This document shows positions 61,878-64,000 of a stretch of DNA of 64,000 bases, piece by piece. Position 1 is the first letter of the stretch. Each line of letters opens with the position of its first letter. The translations under genes and the position numbers were made by a program. The stretch comes from an uncultured Eubacteriales bacterium (GTDB taxonomy: Bacteria; Bacillota; Clostridia; Oscillospirales; CAG-272), in assembly GCA_934481515.1 (NCBI GenBank), contig CAKSPO010000004.1, positions 1-64,000 on the forward strand, written 5' to 3'. The notes under the pieces are model-generated. The model was given only the letters and a program-made list of their open reading frames with translations. It had not been told where the DNA came from and searched no databases.

Positions 61878-61912
61878 TAAAAAAATTCCCAGCAGGAAAC
61901 CTTCCGGGAATT
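61878..61912 (-). terminator. Intrinsic terminator of tRNA-Val
   Basis: On minus, AATTCCC pairs with GGGAATT with a secondary inner GGAA/TTCC, directly followed by a T-run, 6 bases after the encoded CCA. Confidence 0.8.
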
Positions 61913-61917
61913 CTCAA

Positions 61918-61994
61918 TGGTGGAGACAGTTGGAGTCGAACCAACGACCTCATGCATGTCAAGCATGCGCTCTAACCAACTGAGCTATGCCTCC
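61918..61994 (-). tRNA. tRNA-Val (anticodon GAC)
   Basis: A 77-nt cloverleaf on minus including an encoded CCA: acceptor stem GGAGGCA with TGTCTCC, D stem GCTC/GAGC, anticodon stem CATGC/GCATG with loop TTGACAT, and T arm with GGTTCGACTCC. Anticodon GAC reads GUC/GUU valine codons. Confidence 0.97.
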
Positions 61995-62006
61995 GCAACG
62001 AAAAAT

Positions 62007-62035
62007 ATTATACCATACTTCTTTTAAAATTGCAA
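62007..62035 (-). promoter_or_regulatory. Sigma-A promoter of tRNA-Val
   Basis: On minus, TTGCAA (62030-62035) and TATAAT (62007-62012) are 17 bp apart, 13 bases before the tRNA 5' end. Confidence 0.85.
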
Positions 62036-62088
62036 TACCTTTTTTCAATTTTTTTCAGATTTTTTCTTTATTATACAATGGATAGCAA

Positions 62089-62131
62089 AAGAAGAGCGGC
62101 GCACGTTCCCGAAGTCTGAAAAACGTGCGCC
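62089..62131 (-). terminator. Probable terminator of the isc operon
   Basis: GGCGCACGTT (62098-62107) pairs with AACGTGCGCC (62122-62131). On minus it is followed by CTCTTCTTTTGC, an imperfect T-run. Confidence 0.6.
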
Positions 62132-62155
62132 GAACAGGGCGAGGCAAAGCTGTTT

Positions 62156-62605
62156 TTACTGTCTTTCCTCCGGAACCCCGGCTGTATTTCCGGTGCCATC
62201 GGAGCCATTCAATAAATCTGTCAAAGTGATTCCGTCAAAAAAATCATTGGTCAATTGATTGAACCGCGTCCACATGGAAAGCGTCCTGCATTCCGTTGCC
62301 CGACTGCAGGGAGTTGCGTTGCAGGAAAGACAGGCAACCGGTGCAAGATCACCTTCCGTCAGACGAAGCACTTCGCCGACTCTGCAGTCACAGGGACGCT
62401 TTTTCAGACGATACCCGCCGTGCTTTCCCTGTAATCCTTCCACAAGACCGCCTTTGGTCAGCAGGGGCATAATCTGTTCCATATATTTTTGCGAAATGTC
62501 CTGCCGGAGAACAATATCCTTCATCGGAATATAGCCCTCACCCTCGTGCTCCGCCAGATCCAGGAGGGCACGAAGTGCATATCGCCCTCTCGTTGATACC
62601 ATCAT
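62156..62605 (-). CDS. iscR: Rrf2-family Fe-S regulator IscR
   Basis: Transcription factor sensing Fe-S cluster status, 149 residues. The winged helix begins MMVSTRGRYALRALLDLAEHEG with the recognition portion around QDISQKYMEQIMPLLTKGGLVEG, followed by GKHGGYRLKK. The cluster-binding region contains four cysteines (CLSCNATPCSRATEC). GGAGG lies 8 bases before the ATG. It is the last gene of the iscS-iscU-iscR run; in many bacteria iscR comes first. Confidence 0.92.
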   Translation of the reverse strand: MMVSTRGRYALRALLDLAEHEGEGYIPMKDIVLRQDISQKYMEQIMPLLTKGGLVEGLQGKHGGYRLKKRPCDCRVGEVLRLTEGDLAPVACLSCNATPCSRATECRTLSMWTRFNQLTNDFFDGITLTDLLNGSDGTGNTAGVPEERQ

Positions 62606-62620
62606 AGGAAAGACCTCCGC

Positions 62621-63052
62621 TCAGATGTGGCAATGCGGACAGGTATCGCAGGAAGCAAACTGACAATGATCATATTCGATTCCGTTTTTGTCGTAATAAT
62701 CCTTTACAGCCGCTTTGATGGCTTCCTCAGCAAGAACCGAACAATGCATTTTGTGTGCGGGAAGACCGTCCAATGCCTCTGCAACCGCCTTATTGGAAAG
62801 CTGGAGCGCTTCGGAGACCGGCTTTCCCTTGATCATCTCAGTTGCCATGGAGCTGGAAGCGATCGCGGAACCGCACCCGAAGGTTTCAAACTTGACGTCC
62901 GTAATGGTGCCGTCATCAATTTTGAGATAGATTTTCATAATGTCGCCGCATTTTGCGTTTCCGACCTCTCCGATGCCATCGGCATTTTCCATCGTGCCGA
63001 CATTGCGCGGATGCATAAAATGATCCATTACTTTTTCACTGTATAATGCCAT
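62621..63052 (-). CDS. iscU: Fe-S cluster scaffold protein IscU/NifU
   Basis: Scaffold on which Fe-S clusters are built from sulfur given by the desulfurase. The 143-residue protein has three conserved cysteine regions: GNAKCGD, ETFGCGSAIASSSM and HKMHCSVLAEEA. It ends in a Cys-rich tail CQFASCDTCPHCHI not found in E. coli IscU but common among anaerobic Firmicutes. It starts 11 bases after the iscS stop. Confidence 0.95.
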   Translation of the reverse strand: MALYSEKVMDHFMHPRNVGTMENADGIGEVGNAKCGDIMKIYLKIDDGTITDVKFETFGCGSAIASSSMATEMIKGKPVSEALQLSNKAVAEALDGLPAHKMHCSVLAEEAIKAAVKDYYDKNGIEYDHCQFASCDTCPHCHI

Positions 63053-63063
63053 GATTTTTCACC

Positions 63064-64000
63064 TCACAAAACAAATTGTTTCTTTCCGTTCACCTTGTCA
63101 TGCCACAGGGGAGACATGTTCCGGAGATAGGTAACGATTTCCGGAATGACCTTCAGCATGAAATCAATTTCTTCCTCCGTATTCTCCTCGGAGAGAGAGA
63201 GCCGAAGGGATCCGTGTGCAATCTCATGCGGTCTGCCGATGGCAAGCAGTACGTGACTCGGGTCAAGAGAGCCGGAGGTGCAGGCGGAGCCGGAGGAAGC
63301 ACAGATTCCTTTTGAATCCAATAGGAGAAGCAGACTTTCTCCCTCAATTCCCTCAAAGCAGAAATTTACATTTCCGGGAAGCCGGTGAACAGGGTCTCCG
63401 TTGAGCGCCGCATGGGGAATTCCGGAAAGTCCACGGATCAGCTTGTCCCGAAGGAAGGTCATCTTTTCGGCGTTTTCCTGCATATGCGCACAGGCATCCT
63501 CCAAAGCAACCGTCATTCCGGCAATGGCAGGGAGGTTTTCCGTACCCGCGCGCTTTCCGCGCTCCTGCGCACCGCCTTCAATCAGCGGGAGAAGCGGGAA
63601 GCCTTTTTTTGCATAGAGAACACCGATGCCTTTCGGACCGTGGAATTTATGCGCCGAAAGGGAAAGCAGATCAATATTTTGCGCGGCAACGTCAATCGGA
63701 AGGTGTCCTGCCGCCTGAACCGCATCCGTATGGAATGGAATCTTCTTTTCCCGGCAGATTTTTCCGATCTCCGCAATGGGGAGCACCGAACCGATTTCAT
63801 TGTTCGCGTACATGATCGTTACAAGGCAGGTATCCTCCCGGATGGCGTTTGCAACCTCCTCCGGCGTAATGTTTCCGTAGGAGTGCACATCCAGAAGTTC
63901 AACATCAAATCCCTGGTTTTTCAGCTTTTCCAGCGTGCGAAGCACAGCATGATGCTCAAACGCAGTGGAAAGAATATGACGCTTTCCTTTCTTTACTCCA
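63064..64000 (-). CDS. iscS: Cysteine desulfurase IscS/NifS (partial, 5' end outside window)
   Basis: PLP-dependent enzyme that takes sulfur from cysteine for Fe-S clusters and other thio-modifications. The visible part begins at the window edge within the frame GVKKGKRHILSTAFEHHAV; the histidine pair EHH is conserved. It has the lysine for PLP in LSLSAHKFHGPKG, the active-site Cys in SSGSACTSG, and the C-terminal RLSLSEENTEEEID. The N-terminal portion is cut off. It is the first gene of the isc run and probably also supplies sulfur to ThiI encoded at 5.8 kb. Confidence 0.95.
   Translation of the reverse strand, partial: GVKKGKRHILSTAFEHHAVLRTLEKLKNQGFDVELLDVHSYGNITPEEVANAIREDTCLVTIMYANNEIGSVLPIAEIGKICREKKIPFHTDAVQAAGHLPIDVAAQNIDLLSLSAHKFHGPKGIGVLYAKKGFPLLPLIEGGAQERGKRAGTENLPAIAGMTVALEDACAHMQENAEKMTFLRDKLIRGLSGIPHAALNGDPVHRLPGNVNFCFEGIEGESLLLLLDSKGICASSGSACTSGSLDPSHVLLAIGRPHEIAHGSLRLSLSEENTEEEIDFMLKVIPEIVTYLRNMSPLWHDKVNGKKQFVL

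Noticed and set aside
1..64000. CRISPR arrays, prophage or toxin-antitoxin pairs
   Set aside because: No regularly spaced direct repeats, phage structural genes or paired small toxin genes were seen. The only mobile DNA found is the decayed IS3 fragment.

Overview
The window reads as a stretch of core chromosome from a low-to-mid GC Firmicute, most likely a spore-former-related member of the Clostridia. The evidence is a PolC-type replicase, AddAB instead of RecBCD, RNase M5, archaeal-type AspRS, ECF transporter genes linked to truA, a YlmC/YmxH-type sporulation protein, a YtvI-like membrane protein, and the classic Firmicutes run rpsB-tsf-pyrH-frr-uppS-cdsA-dxr-rseP-ispG-polC. Promoters are strongly sigma-A-like with 17-bp spacers. 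TTG and GTG starts are common, and many genes overlap by 1-8 bases. No rRNA, prophage, CRISPR array or intact mobile element was seen.

Layout. 0-1.5 kb (minus): a cyclophilin lipoprotein and an atypical winged-helix response regulator. 1.6-3.9 kb (plus): a YtvI-like permease and a Gfo/Idh/MocA oxidoreductase ending at a strong terminator. 4.0 kb: tRNA-Ala(GGC). 4.2-11.9 kb (plus): one probable operon from a TTGAAA/TATAAT promoter, holding a zinc-ribbon DEDDh exonuclease, a DUF2007 protein, thiI, a phosphoribosyltransferase, aspS, a U32 protein, uppP and rnmV. 12.0-12.5 kb: a decayed IS3-family element next to an orphan promoter. 12.5-17.3 kb (minus): yfhO-ruvA-ruvB, divergent from ruvC. 17.5-30.0 kb (plus): ruvC, an RlmI-like methyltransferase, ecfA1-ecfA2-ecfT, truA, a DUF5711 protein, a CvpA protein, a ClpE-like unfoldase, a P-type-ATPase-like protein lacking its catalytic motifs, and ylmC.

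30.0-43.3 kb (plus): translation, envelope and isoprenoid genes (rpsB, tsf; then pyrH, frr, uppS, cdsA, dxr, rseP, ispG, polC). 43.4-48.7 kb: a small unknown protein, a MATE exporter, class II aldolase, a DMT permease and an ArsB/NhaD-type permease. 48.7-56.3 kb (minus): the queG-like-addB-addA-permease operon. 56.5-61.7 kb (plus): an HtrA protease, a two-component system, an RlmA-like methyltransferase and a GT2 glycosyltransferase. 61.9-64 kb (minus): tRNA-Val(GAC) and iscS(partial)-iscU-iscR.

Functional threads are DNA recombination and repair (RuvABC, AddAB), RNA modification and processing (ThiI, TrhP-like U32, TruA, RlmI-like, RlmA-like, QueG-like, RNase M5), undecaprenyl and lipid metabolism (UppP, UppS, CdsA, Dxr, IspG) and Fe-S assembly. 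ThiI probably draws sulfur from a cysteine desulfurase such as IscS. The most unusual item is the intact 898-residue P-type ATPase homologue at 26.9-29.6 kb: the phosphorylated Asp motif and the other three signature motifs are replaced, so it is probably a pseudoenzyme. No complete novel defence or mobile system was found.
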